A DNA stretch of 64,000 nucleotides from JBPBQZ01 sp050955105 (GTDB lineage: Bacteria; Pseudomonadota; Gammaproteobacteria; Burkholderiales; Burkholderiaceae): the NCBI GenBank assembly GCA_050955105.1, contig JBPBQZ010000056.1:62001-126000 (forward strand), in the 5' to 3' direction. Below, one piece after another: positions 19,001 through 26,027 of the stretch. The first letter of the stretch is position 1. The number at the start of each line of letters is the position of its first letter. Position numbers and translations under genes: made by a program. The notes under the pieces were generated by a model that saw only the letters and a list, made by a program, of their open reading frames with translations, was not told where the DNA came from and made no database searches.

Positions 19001-19342
19001 CAACTCGTGCCGCTGCGCGGGGTCGTAGGCAAAGGGGATCTGCTCGGCGTAGGGCTCGAGGAAGAAATCGAAGGGGTTGAACACCGACATCTCGGCGATC
19101 AGGTCAACCTCGATGCGTAGTTCGCTGGCTTTTTCAGGAAACACCAGCCGCGCCATCCAGTTGCTTTGCGGATCCTGCTGCCAGTTGATGAAATGCTCGG
19201 CTGGATCCACCTTCAACGAATACGCAAGGATCGGCGTGCGGCTATGCGGCGCCGGTCGCAGTCTGATCAGGTGCGGCCCGAGCGCCACCGGGCGATCGTA
19301 GCGATAGTGCGTGACGTGATTCAGTGCGACGTGGATCGACAT
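16043..19342 (-). CDS. large transglutaminase with DUF2126 domain
   Basis: The 1,099-residue protein starts with a transglutaminase N-terminal domain ([19 protein letters not shown]). Next is the papain-like core ([14 protein letters not shown] with catalytic Cys, [24 protein letters not shown]) to about residue 300. A C-terminal DUF2126 region of about 780 residues follows ([38 protein letters not shown]). DUF2126 resembles a carboxylate-amine ligase or ATP-grasp-like enzyme. With its downstream ATP-grasp/alpha-E neighbour (35-bp gap) it forms the conserved locus predicted to synthesise, and perhaps cross-link or hydrolyse, peptide amide bonds. The ATG at 19342 begins the conserved domain; the frame extending to 19618 is rejected. 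Confidence 0.87.
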   Translation of the reverse strand: [1099 protein letters not shown]

Positions 19343-19574
19343 GGGCAACTCTTTTGGGATGGCGCCCGGACAAGGCAAGTTCCGCGCCATTGATGCGAAG
19401 GGCAAATGCTGTATGGCGGTGCCAGACCTCAACACGTTCGGCACCGCTGCGCCGGCGCGTGCACCGGAACGAGGCACGCCACGCACCGATAAATGCGCGC
19501 GAAAGGCGCAGTATCGCTTGCGGCACGCGGCCGGCAATTGTCTACGCAATCGTGCGCGCGCGCCATTGCGTCTT
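19343..19574. other. upstream region of the transglutaminase/ATP-grasp operon
   Basis: These 232 bases lie between the start of the DUF2126 transglutaminase gene and the terminator of the small ORF. They should hold the operon promoter. I saw no palindrome or convincing -35/-10 pair, and the frames crossing it are Arg/Ala-rich and look non-coding. Confidence 0.4.
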
Positions 19575-19607
19575 AAAAAAAAGCCCGCGGCCTGGATGGC
19601 GGCGGGC
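19575..19607 (-). terminator. intrinsic terminator downstream of the small ORF
   Basis: Read on the minus strand, GCCCGC - 13-base loop - GCGGGC is followed directly by eight T residues, which is a classical Rho-independent terminator. It begins about 50 bases after the stop codon of the small minus-strand ORF at 19658-19876 and precedes the transglutaminase operon, insulating the two transcription units. Confidence 0.75.
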
Positions 19608-19657
19608 AGCGTCGGCAATGCCTCGCAATTGCCGGGCGTTTCCTCTTCAACTGGTTG

Positions 19658-19876
19658 CTAAGCACATCTCTTGGCGGGTTCCTTAGCGGGCTTTTTTGAT
19701 TTGGCTGTCGATCTGTTCAATGCGCGTAACTCGTCGGCTGCGTACCATTGAGCCGTCAGTGCGCCCCACACTCGCCTAACGCGATAGTGCGGTTCGCCAT
19801 CTACGTTCTTCGTCTCCGCTATGAGCCACTCACATCCATCTCGATCACAGACACGCTGACCGATGTCGAACTTGAT
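19658..19876 (-). CDS. small protein of unknown function with a probable ATC start
   Basis: A 72-residue open frame reads KFDIGQRVCDRDGCEWLIAE at its start, then a Trp-rich middle (RRVWGALTAQWYAADEL). It ends in a Lys/Ala/Pro tail (AKSKKPAKEPAKR) like those of nucleic-acid-binding proteins. The front part looks like a small beta-barrel (SH3/KOW-like) domain, but I do not recognise the family. There is no ATG, GTG or TTG: a TGA lies in frame at 19889-19891, and GAGGAG stands seven bases before ATC 19876. An overlapping six-codon frame (ATGGTG...TGA) ends at the same place and might act as a leader. Codons AGA, AGG, ATA and TTA set it apart from its neighbours and suggest recent transfer. A terminator follows, so I think it is expressed. 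Confidence 0.5.
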   Translation of the reverse strand: MKFDIGQRVCDRDGCEWLIAETKNVDGEPHYRVRRVWGALTAQWYAADELRALNRSTAKSKKPAKEPAKRCA

Positions 19877-20060
19877 GTCACTGCTCCTCGATCACCATGC
19901 GCCTGGCCAGGCACACGCTGCCTCACTCACTCGTGGACCCGGTTGTTCGCAAGCCACGCTGCGCTATTTTTGGTATCCGGGCGGGTGCGCGCCAGGCGGA
20001 CAGCGTGGCGCGGACCACAAATATAGGCGAATTTATTTTTTTGCGCACATATCCTGACAT
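19877..20060. other. intergenic region upstream of the small ORF and downstream of the gentisate-type operon
   Basis: This stretch should contain the small ORF's promoter. Arms GCCACGCTG (19953-19961) and CAGCGTGGC (20001-20009) form a 9-bp inverted repeat 39 bases apart. A T-run (20034-20041) lies just beyond. It may also hold the transcript end of the minus-strand operon. No gene seen. Confidence 0.35.
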
Positions 20061-21464
20061 TTATACGGCAACGTGGGCGCGCTGCACCGCGTCGCGCGCG
20101 GCCAGGCGGCCGAAAATACAGCCTTTGGTCAGCGACGAACCGCTCAGGTAAGACGCGCCGTGCAGTCCTCCCATCACTTCGCCAGTGGCATAGAGACCTG
20201 GCACCAGGCCGCCGAAGATATCGAGCACGCGCGCATTCGCATCGGTGCGCAGGCCGCAGTAAGTGGAATTCAAACCCGTGGTGCACGCTATCCCATAAAA
20301 AGGCGCGGCCTCGATGCGCGGTGGCCTGGCGTAGCCGGCGGTCAGCGAAGTGCGGCCGAATTCGTCTGGCACGGCGCCGCCGCAACTGGCGTTGTAGCGC
20401 TCGACCGTGTCGCATAGCGCGGCCGCGGGCAGTCCGAGCTGCACAGCCAGGGCCTCGAGCGTGTCGGCTTGTTTGATCAGCCCCGCCTCCATGGCGGCGC
20501 GGTAGTCGTCGACGGTCGGCATCGGCGTCGACTGCGCCATCACGCGCTCGTCGAAAATCTGGATGCCGACGCGCTCCGGCTGCTGCAGGCAGGCGTCGCC
20601 GATGGCTTTATAAGATAGCGATTCGTCGATGAAGCGCTTGCCGAGCAGATTCACGACGATGCCGCCGCGATACATCATCAACAGCAGGCGCGGCGCCAGA
20701 TGTGCCTTGCCGGGCAGCGGCTCGGCCAGCGGTGCGCCGAAAGTGCCTTTAGTGAAACCCATGTCGACCAGGTCGGCGCCCAGCGCCCAGGCCATGCGCA
20801 AGCCGTCGCCGGTGTTGCCCTCGCCGCCCATCGGCTTGGCATCGACCAGTTGCGGCGCAAAGCGCGCCACCATGTCGCGCGCCCGCGAGAATCCTCCGGT
20901 CGCAATCACTACGCCGCCGCTGGCACCGATCTTCTCGCCGCTGAACAACTCCACGCCGACCACGCCGCGGTGTTCGGCATCGCCTTCGCTCAGCAATTTC
21001 TTCACACCGGCATTGGCGCGATATTCGCCGCCGGCGGCCAACAAGGCGTCGTGCAGCACCTGCAGCAACTGCGCGGGCCGCAGGCTGTGCAAACGCGGCA
21101 CCGATTGGCCGCCGCTCAGCGAGACGTTATCGAAGCGCAGGCCGAGCGCCTCGAGCCAGCGATAGGTGTCGAACTGATGCTCGGCATAAGCATGCACCAC
21201 GGCCGGATCATTCACGTAGTTGCCGACCTTGCGCAGGTCCGCTTCCAATAGCGCCGGCGTGTCGTCGATGCCCTCTTCATGCTGAATGCGCGTGCCGGCG
21301 AACGCGAACGCGCCGCCGCACATGGCGGTGCTGCCGCCGTAGTCGGCCATTTTTTCGAGAAGCAGCACCGAGGCGCCGAGTTGCGCCGCTTGCAACGCCG
21401 CGGCGTGCCCCGCCATACCTGCGCCGATAACGATGACTTCATAGTTTTTGCGGTCGTAACTCAC
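20061..21464 (-). CDS. FAD-dependent oxidoreductase of the fumarate-reductase/succinate-dehydrogenase flavoprotein type
   Basis: The 467-residue flavoprotein has VIVIGAGMAGHAAALQAAQ near residue 9, an EKMADYGGSTAMCGG FAD-contact segment, the GGVVIATGGFSRA region and a C-terminal GLYATGEVMGGLHGASYLSGSSLTKG motif. It belongs with soluble fumarate reductases, tricarballylate dehydrogenase and 3-ketosteroid dehydrogenases. Which of these, if any, is unknown. The start is GTG 21464, with GGGAGAG upstream. It overlaps the TetR stop by four bases (GTGA), so it is the last gene of the gentisate-type operon. The longer frame to 21674 runs back over tetR and is rejected. Confidence 0.83.
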   Translation of the reverse strand: MSYDRKNYEVIVIGAGMAGHAAALQAAQLGASVLLLEKMADYGGSTAMCGGAFAFAGTRIQHEEGIDDTPALLEADLRKVGNYVNDPAVVHAYAEHQFDTYRWLEALGLRFDNVSLSGGQSVPRLHSLRPAQLLQVLHDALLAAGGEYRANAGVKKLLSEGDAEHRGVVGVELFSGEKIGASGGVVIATGGFSRARDMVARFAPQLVDAKPMGGEGNTGDGLRMAWALGADLVDMGFTKGTFGAPLAEPLPGKAHLAPRLLLMMYRGGIVVNLLGKRFIDESLSYKAIGDACLQQPERVGIQIFDERVMAQSTPMPTVDDYRAAMEAGLIKQADTLEALAVQLGLPAAALCDTVERYNASCGGAVPDEFGRTSLTAGYARPPRIEAAPFYGIACTTGLNSTYCGLRTDANARVLDIFGGLVPGLYATGEVMGGLHGASYLSGSSLTKGCIFGRLAARDAVQRAHVAV

Positions 21465-22108
21465 GGTGCTCTCCCGATTTCTTTCGTGACGGCGCCGCCA
21501 GCCAGCAGCGCGGCGGCGGTCTGTTTCCAAGAACTCATCAATTGCGCGAACCCGGCTTCCGAGCCGGTCATCAGCTTGCGAATCCCAAAGCCGCGTGCAA
21601 TGGCGTAAGTGAGCCGCACCACTTCCTCGGCCGGCAGCGCCGCGTAGCCGGCTGCGCGCAGTGCGTCGAGCCATGCTTGCTCGACCGGCAGTCGATATTG
21701 CTGTGCCAACTGCTTCACGCCATTGCCCAGCGGCGAGTCGGGATCGATCATGATCAAATCGAGCGACACCAGAAAATCGTCGCCCAGAAAGAACGCCTCG
21801 CTGTCGGCCACCAATGCGTCTAGCAGCACGGCAGGCTGCTGTGCGGCGACCTGCTGCGCCGCGGCCAGACGCGCCAGCGCGGCGTGCTGCGTATCTTGAT
21901 AAATCTGCTCTAGCGCCTGCAGCACCAAGGCGTCTTTCGAAGCGAAGTGATGCGTCTGCGCGCCTTTCGAGACACCTGCCAGCTCGGCCACCTCGGCGAT
22001 ACGAAACCCCGCGTAGCGCTTCTTCTTCAGCAGATCGATGGCCCCACGCACCAGTTTTTCTTGCGTGAGCCGTGTGCGTTCGGCCTGGGTGCGCCGTGTT
22101 GCTTTCAT
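21461..22108 (-). CDS. TetR-family transcriptional regulator embedded in the gentisate-type operon
   Basis: The 215-residue protein has an N-terminal TetR helix-turn-helix (RIAEVAELAGVSKGAQTHHFASKDALV, residues about 37-64) and a variable ligand-binding domain. It overlaps the FAH-hydrolase gene (ATGA) and the oxidoreductase gene (GTGA), so regulator and enzymes are made from one transcript. This arrangement suggests autoregulation. The 36-bp palindrome in front of the gentisate dioxygenase gene is its most likely binding site. Confidence 0.85.
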   Translation of the reverse strand: MKATRRTQAERTRLTQEKLVRGAIDLLKKKRYAGFRIAEVAELAGVSKGAQTHHFASKDALVLQALEQIYQDTQHAALARLAAAQQVAAQQPAVLLDALVADSEAFFLGDDFLVSLDLIMIDPDSPLGNGVKQLAQQYRLPVEQAWLDALRAAGYAALPAEEVVRLTYAIARGFGIRKLMTGSEAGFAQLMSSWKQTAAALLAGGAVTKEIGRAP

Positions 22109-23013
22109 GCCGCCGTGGTTGTCGATACGGTTGTCGACGCTGCCGCCGACACTTGCAAGCTCATCTCGCCGACACCTTCGCAGCCGGCGCGGATGACGTC
22201 GCCAGGCTTGACCGCCCCCACGCCTTCGGGCGTGCCGGTCAAGATCACGTCGCCGGGATACAGGGTGTAGATGCGCGAGGCGAATTCGATCAAGTCGGGA
22301 ATATCGACCGTCATCGCGCCGGTCGAACTGTGCTGGCGACGCTCGCCATTCAGCCAGAGCGACAGCGTCAGGGCGTGCGGATCGGCAATCTCGTCGGCCG
22401 TGACCAGATGCGGCCCCAGCACCGTGTAGCTGTCGGGCGACTTGCGGAAGCTACGTTCCTCGGCACCTCGCACCGTCATGTCCAGTCCGACGCAATAGCC
22501 GGCCACGTATTGCATGGCGTCGGCGCGCGCAATGCCGCGGCCGCGCTTGCCGATGACCACCGCCAGCTCCACTTCGAAGTCGGTGCGCCGCTCCGGGAAA
22601 ACGATCTGCACGCCTTCGGCGGCGCCGACAATCGACGAGGTGGCTTTCAAAAACAGCCCATAAGTTTCGACCGGCCGCTCGACGCCTTCCAGCGCCTTGC
22701 GATGCACGCCGGCATCGACCGCCGCATCCATGGTGTCTTGAAAATGTGCCCGATAATTGGCCGGCGCCGCCATCACCTTGCTGGGACTGGTCAGTGGGCT
22801 GTGCAGCGTCACCTCCGCAACCGCGAAGCGCCTGGCATGCGGGCGACATGCGACGACCGCGGCGCGCAGCGCGTCCAAGTGCAGTAACAGCGGATCGCCG
22901 AGCGGCACCGGCCATGTGGCCTGCGGCAGCGCTTGCAGCGCGGCGCTGACGTCGAACACCGCATCGCCTTCCACCAGACCGAGACGGTCAACGTTAAAAC
23001 GGCACAACTTCAT
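22105..23013 (-). CDS. fumarylacetoacetate hydrolase-family protein (probable fumarylpyruvate/maleylpyruvate hydrolase)
   Basis: The 302-residue protein has the FAH C-terminal fold. Metal-binding ERRTDFEVELAVVIGKRG and GLDMTVRGAE are followed by FRKSPDSYTVLGPHLV and LTGTPEGVGAVKPGDV. After gentisate ring opening this enzyme would hydrolyse the ring-fission product to pyruvate plus fumarate or maleate. Start ATG 23013 overlaps the monooxygenase stop by one base (TAATG), and its stop overlaps tetR by four. The frame that extends to 23589 is antisense-like noise. Substrate assignment is from operon context. Confidence 0.85.
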   Translation of the reverse strand: MKLCRFNVDRLGLVEGDAVFDVSAALQALPQATWPVPLGDPLLLHLDALRAAVVACRPHARRFAVAEVTLHSPLTSPSKVMAAPANYRAHFQDTMDAAVDAGVHRKALEGVERPVETYGLFLKATSSIVGAAEGVQIVFPERRTDFEVELAVVIGKRGRGIARADAMQYVAGYCVGLDMTVRGAEERSFRKSPDSYTVLGPHLVTADEIADPHALTLSLWLNGERRQHSSTGAMTVDIPDLIEFASRIYTLYPGDVILTGTPEGVGAVKPGDVIRAGCEGVGEMSLQVSAAASTTVSTTTAA

Positions 23014-24215
23014 TAATGGACTCCTGTTTGCCGCGCCGCCGGCTGCCATAGCCAGTCGAAACAACGATAGAAATCTTCGGTGCCACGCTCTTGCAGTTGC
23101 TGCGTGCGCACCGCCGCGTCGTCGCCACCGCAGTGATAGGTGTGCCAGAGTGCGCGCGACTCCAGCGTGACGCGCGCGGTGCGCAGAAACCGCGCCGACT
23201 GGAATGCCGCGAAGGCCGCCGCATAGTCGTCGCCATGCTGTTTGACCAGCGCGGCCAGCGTCACCACGTCTTCCACGGCCATGCCGGCGCCTTGCGCCAG
23301 CGACTGCAGCGTGGCGTGCGCCGAATCGCCCAGCAACGTCACCCGGCCTTGTGCCCAGCGTCGGATCGGATTGCGATCTGCAATGGCCCAGCGCCGCTCC
23401 AGGTTCACAAGCGAAATCACGTCCTGTACCTCGGGCTGCGCGTGGGCGGTCTTCTCGGCGATGTACCGACGATAGCCAGCGTGGTCGGTGGCATCCATGC
23501 CGGGCGGTACTTCGAACACCGCCACGATATTCATCTCGTGGGCAGCGCGCAGCGGGTAGTAGATGACGTGAAAGCCAGCGGAGGTCCACATGGTGACGCC
23601 GCGGCGCTTGCGCAGGCGCGGCGGTGCATCCGCCATCGGCACGATGGCCCGGTGCGCCACATAGCCGGTATCGCGCGCCACGTCGTCGGGATACATTTGC
23701 GAGCGCAGCTTCGAGCGCAGTCCATCGGCCGCGATCAATGCGGCACCCGCGATGCGGCCGCCGTCGGCCGTCAACACCGTCACGCCCTGTTCAGTCTGCT
23801 CGAAGCCCGCCACGGTGGTGGCCTGGTTCAGATCGATACGACTCGACTGCCGGCATGCGCGCAGCAAGATTTCATGCAAATCCACACGGTGAATGGCGAT
23901 ATAGGGCGCCGGATAGCGCGCCTCGAAAGCCGGCCCCTTGAGTGGAATATGCACCAGCACCTCACCCGATAGGGCTTCGTACAGCAACAGCTCATCGGGC
24001 AAGTAGGCCGCTTCGCGCACTGCGTCGGCCACGCCCAGTTGCGCCAGCATCGGCAGCACGTTCGGGCCGATCTGCACGCCATAACCGATCGGCGCGATCT
24101 CCGCCGACTGCTCCAACAGCTTGACGCGCTTGCCCGCCAAACCTAATCCCAGCGCGGCACCGATGCCGCCGATGCCCCCGCCCACAATCAAAATCGGCTC
24201 ATCGCCAGCTTGCAT
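23013..24215 (-). CDS. FAD-dependent aromatic monooxygenase, probable 3-hydroxybenzoate 6-hydroxylase
   Basis: The 400-residue class A flavin monooxygenase has GGGIGGIGAALGLGLAG at residues about 11-27, the DG motif (AALIAADGLRSKLR) and GD motif (LLGDSAHATLQSLAQGAGMAVED). These fit salicylate and 3-hydroxybenzoate hydroxylases. It sits next to a gentisate dioxygenase gene and an FAH hydrolase gene, so para-hydroxylation of 3-hydroxybenzoate to gentisate is the most economical role. Salicylate 5-hydroxylation is usually done by a different, Rieske enzyme. The start ATG is at 24215; the frame extending to 24485 runs back into the dioxygenase gene and is rejected. Confidence 0.85.
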   Translation of the reverse strand: MQAGDEPILIVGGGIGGIGAALGLGLAGKRVKLLEQSAEIAPIGYGVQIGPNVLPMLAQLGVADAVREAAYLPDELLLYEALSGEVLVHIPLKGPAFEARYPAPYIAIHRVDLHEILLRACRQSSRIDLNQATTVAGFEQTEQGVTVLTADGGRIAGAALIAADGLRSKLRSQMYPDDVARDTGYVAHRAIVPMADAPPRLRKRRGVTMWTSAGFHVIYYPLRAAHEMNIVAVFEVPPGMDATDHAGYRRYIAEKTAHAQPEVQDVISLVNLERRWAIADRNPIRRWAQGRVTLLGDSAHATLQSLAQGAGMAVEDVVTLAALVKQHGDDYAAAFAAFQSARFLRTARVTLESRALWHTYHCGGDDAAVRTQQLQERGTEDFYRCFDWLWQPAARQTGVH

Positions 24216-24238
24216 CTCACAATCCTTTAATTTCGCGC

Positions 24239-25213
24239 TCAGTCGCAGGCTTGCAGCCCGTAGTAGCCGCAATGACGCATCAGGCCTTCGTCGGTCAACG
24301 CCACCAGCACGGCCGATTCGTCGACTGTGTGCGCCACGCGCACGCCGATCGGCGCTGCGATGACGTCGCCAAGCGCCCAGGCGAACTGCTGGTCGCCAAT
24401 GCTGCTGGTGCCGCGACCTTGCAGCACCACGTAGATAGTGTTCGCGTTGTGGATGAAGGGCTGGTTGCGCCAGCCGGCCTGCCACCGATGCACCTTGATG
24501 GTGATGGTCGGCATGGCCGGCGAACTCAGGTCGATGGTCTTGCCAAAGTGCACGTCGCCGTCGCCGGCTTTTTCGAGACGCTGGCAGGTGTCGGCCCAGG
24601 TCAGCCGCATCGGCGATTCATTTTCGATACTGGTGGGCGCTTCCCAATGCGCCGGATGCTCTTCGATCCACATCGGCTCCAGCAGATGCACCAAGGGCAA
24701 ATCGAGACAATCGAACCAAAAAGCTTGCTCGCTGCCGTCGTGCCCATGGCCATGCCAGTGGCCGCCGGGCGTGAGCACGATGTCGCCGGTTTCCATCGGA
24801 TGACGCTTGCCGTTCACCACTGAATAAGAGCCTCGCGACTCGATGATCACGCGCAAGGCATGCGCCGAATGACGGTGCGAGCGCGCTTTTTCACCGGGCA
24901 GTATCGATTGGTACGCGCCTACCAGCGTGCGCGTAGTCGCGAAATCATTGTCTGGAATCGGGTTGCGCAAGACGAAGTTGCGGCGCTCCGCCAGTTCGGT
25001 GTCGATCACGCGCCCGGCAGCCAGCAGGCCCGGGCGAATTTCGGCATATTTCCAGTGCGCGGGCACGAATGCAGATTTCGGGCGCGGCCAGAACAGCGGT
25101 GATTTGCGCGGAATCCAGCCGGGCGTACAGTTCTGCGCGCCGATCAGGCGGACCAATTCGTCGACGTCGCGCACGGCGCCGAAGTCGGGCGCGGCGGTAA
25201 GCACTGCGGGCAT
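24239..25213 (-). CDS. gentisate 1,2-dioxygenase-like bicupin
   Basis: The 324-residue bicupin opens the aromatic ring of gentisate (2,5-dihydroxybenzoate) with O2 to give maleylpyruvate. The N-terminal cupin holds iron-ligand histidines in HRHSAHALR and GGHWHGHGHDG. The C-terminal cupin (NTIYVVLQGRGTSSIGDQQFAWALGDVIAAP) lacks a complete metal site, as in known gentisate dioxygenases. It is slightly shorter than the usual 340-350 residues. An AAGGTG site precedes the ATG. First gene of the operon, preceded by a large palindrome. 1-hydroxy-2-naphthoate dioxygenase is a close relative and an alternative. Confidence 0.83.
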   Translation of the reverse strand: MPAVLTAAPDFGAVRDVDELVRLIGAQNCTPGWIPRKSPLFWPRPKSAFVPAHWKYAEIRPGLLAAGRVIDTELAERRNFVLRNPIPDNDFATTRTLVGAYQSILPGEKARSHRHSAHALRVIIESRGSYSVVNGKRHPMETGDIVLTPGGHWHGHGHDGSEQAFWFDCLDLPLVHLLEPMWIEEHPAHWEAPTSIENESPMRLTWADTCQRLEKAGDGDVHFGKTIDLSSPAMPTITIKVHRWQAGWRNQPFIHNANTIYVVLQGRGTSSIGDQQFAWALGDVIAAPIGVRVAHTVDESAVLVALTDEGLMRHCGYYGLQACD

Positions 25214-25233
25214 ACGAACACCTTTTGGTTGGG

Positions 25234-25269
25234 CATCAACATACGGACCAATCGGTTTGTATGTTGATG
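25234..25269. promoter_or_regulatory. 36-bp palindromic operator in front of the gentisate dioxygenase gene
   Basis: The arms CATCAACATAC and GTATGTTGATG are perfectly complementary over 11 bp. The symmetry continues inward so that 15 of 18 half-site positions match. The palindrome lies 21-56 bp upstream of the gentisate dioxygenase ATG. On the minus strand a TTGAAG -35 candidate lies 17 bases before its outer edge, so a bound protein would cover the -10 region. It fits the size and form of TetR-family operators. Confidence 0.75.
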
Positions 25270-25642
25270 GATCGGCCGACGCGCTTCAATCGGGGTTTTC
25301 AAGGAGAAGTTAAATGCGTGGCGCGAGTACGGGGCCTTTAGCTGATTTTGCGCCGCTCAGGGGCGCGGCTTATATCGGTTTTGCGGTACTGCGAGGTTGC
25401 GCTTTCAAGATGGCAATAAGCCGTCTAATATTCCTCAGGCATCGAGCAAATGTATTAAACCGCACACTATTTATGCGGGCGATAATGGCGTCGTTCGGCA
25501 GCGGTAATGAGCGGTACCGGACTAAGATGCGTCAGCATAGACGCCAGGAAAATCCGCCTTCAACGGCGCACGTGGGTTTACAGGGTTCTCGGACGGGTCG
25601 TGTTCGCTTGACGAGGCAGGCGACTTCAGATCGGGGATAAAA
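25270..25642 (+). other. 373-bp intergenic region with a doubtful 108-codon ORF
   Basis: An ATG at 25314 has a good AAGGAG site six bases upstream and opens a 108-codon frame ending at 25640. The translation is Arg-rich (RQHRRQENPPSTAHVGLQG) and shows no domain, membrane segment or recognisable fold. The DNA is less GC-rich than the neighbouring genes. It could be the start of a former gene divergent from the gentisate operon, now decayed, or non-coding DNA. Confidence 0.3.
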
Positions 25643-25903
25643 GTGAATTTTTCGGAAGGTATGCGCCGCCTCGCTTTCGCGTTGCGGTGTTTGGGTTTCA
25701 TCTGGCTGGGGATCTACATCGTCGTCGGCGCGATCAATATTGCCGACCACTTTGGTGCGATCGTCTATCTATTATTCGGCGGCGTTGGATTTTTATTTCT
25801 GTGCGCGCTCGGCTGGATCGTCGATGGTTTTACCGCGCAGTCAGGCGGCAAGGCTGCACGCGCGTCGCTACTCTCTTCCAGGCGCCTCGAACGCGCGCCC
25901 TGA
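25643..25903 (+). CDS. small two-helix membrane protein of unknown function
   Basis: The GTG-initiated frame encodes 86 residues with two hydrophobic segments, LGFIWLGIYIVVGAINIA (about 17-34) and IVYLLFGGVGFLFLCALGWIV (about 40-60). A polar, basic tail follows. The topology and clean amphipathic boundaries suggest a real inner-membrane protein. I do not recognise a family. The upstream CGGGGATAAAA is only a weak ribosome-binding site. It is isolated between the gentisate operon and the truncated tctA. Confidence 0.5.
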   Translation: MNFSEGMRRLAFALRCLGFIWLGIYIVVGAINIADHFGAIVYLLFGGVGFLFLCALGWIVDGFTAQSGGKAARASLLSSRRLERAP

Positions 25904-26027
25904 AAGGGGCAGCGTACGGCCTTGCAGTGGTCGCCGCCGAGGCGGCTATTCGGCGTTGCAGCGCGCTACGCGTTGCCGGTCGCGCGGCGCCGCGCCCAAT
26001 CCGCGCAGCGCGAGCGCGCGGCCGCGG

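Noticed and set aside
19575..19697. Long-range inverted repeat AAAAAAGCCCGC / GCGGGCTTTTTT about 110 bp apart, suggesting a transposon end or structured RNA
   Set aside because: The right arm is Lys-Pro-Ala codons in the tail of the small ORF, and the left arm is the terminator; no target duplication or transposase.
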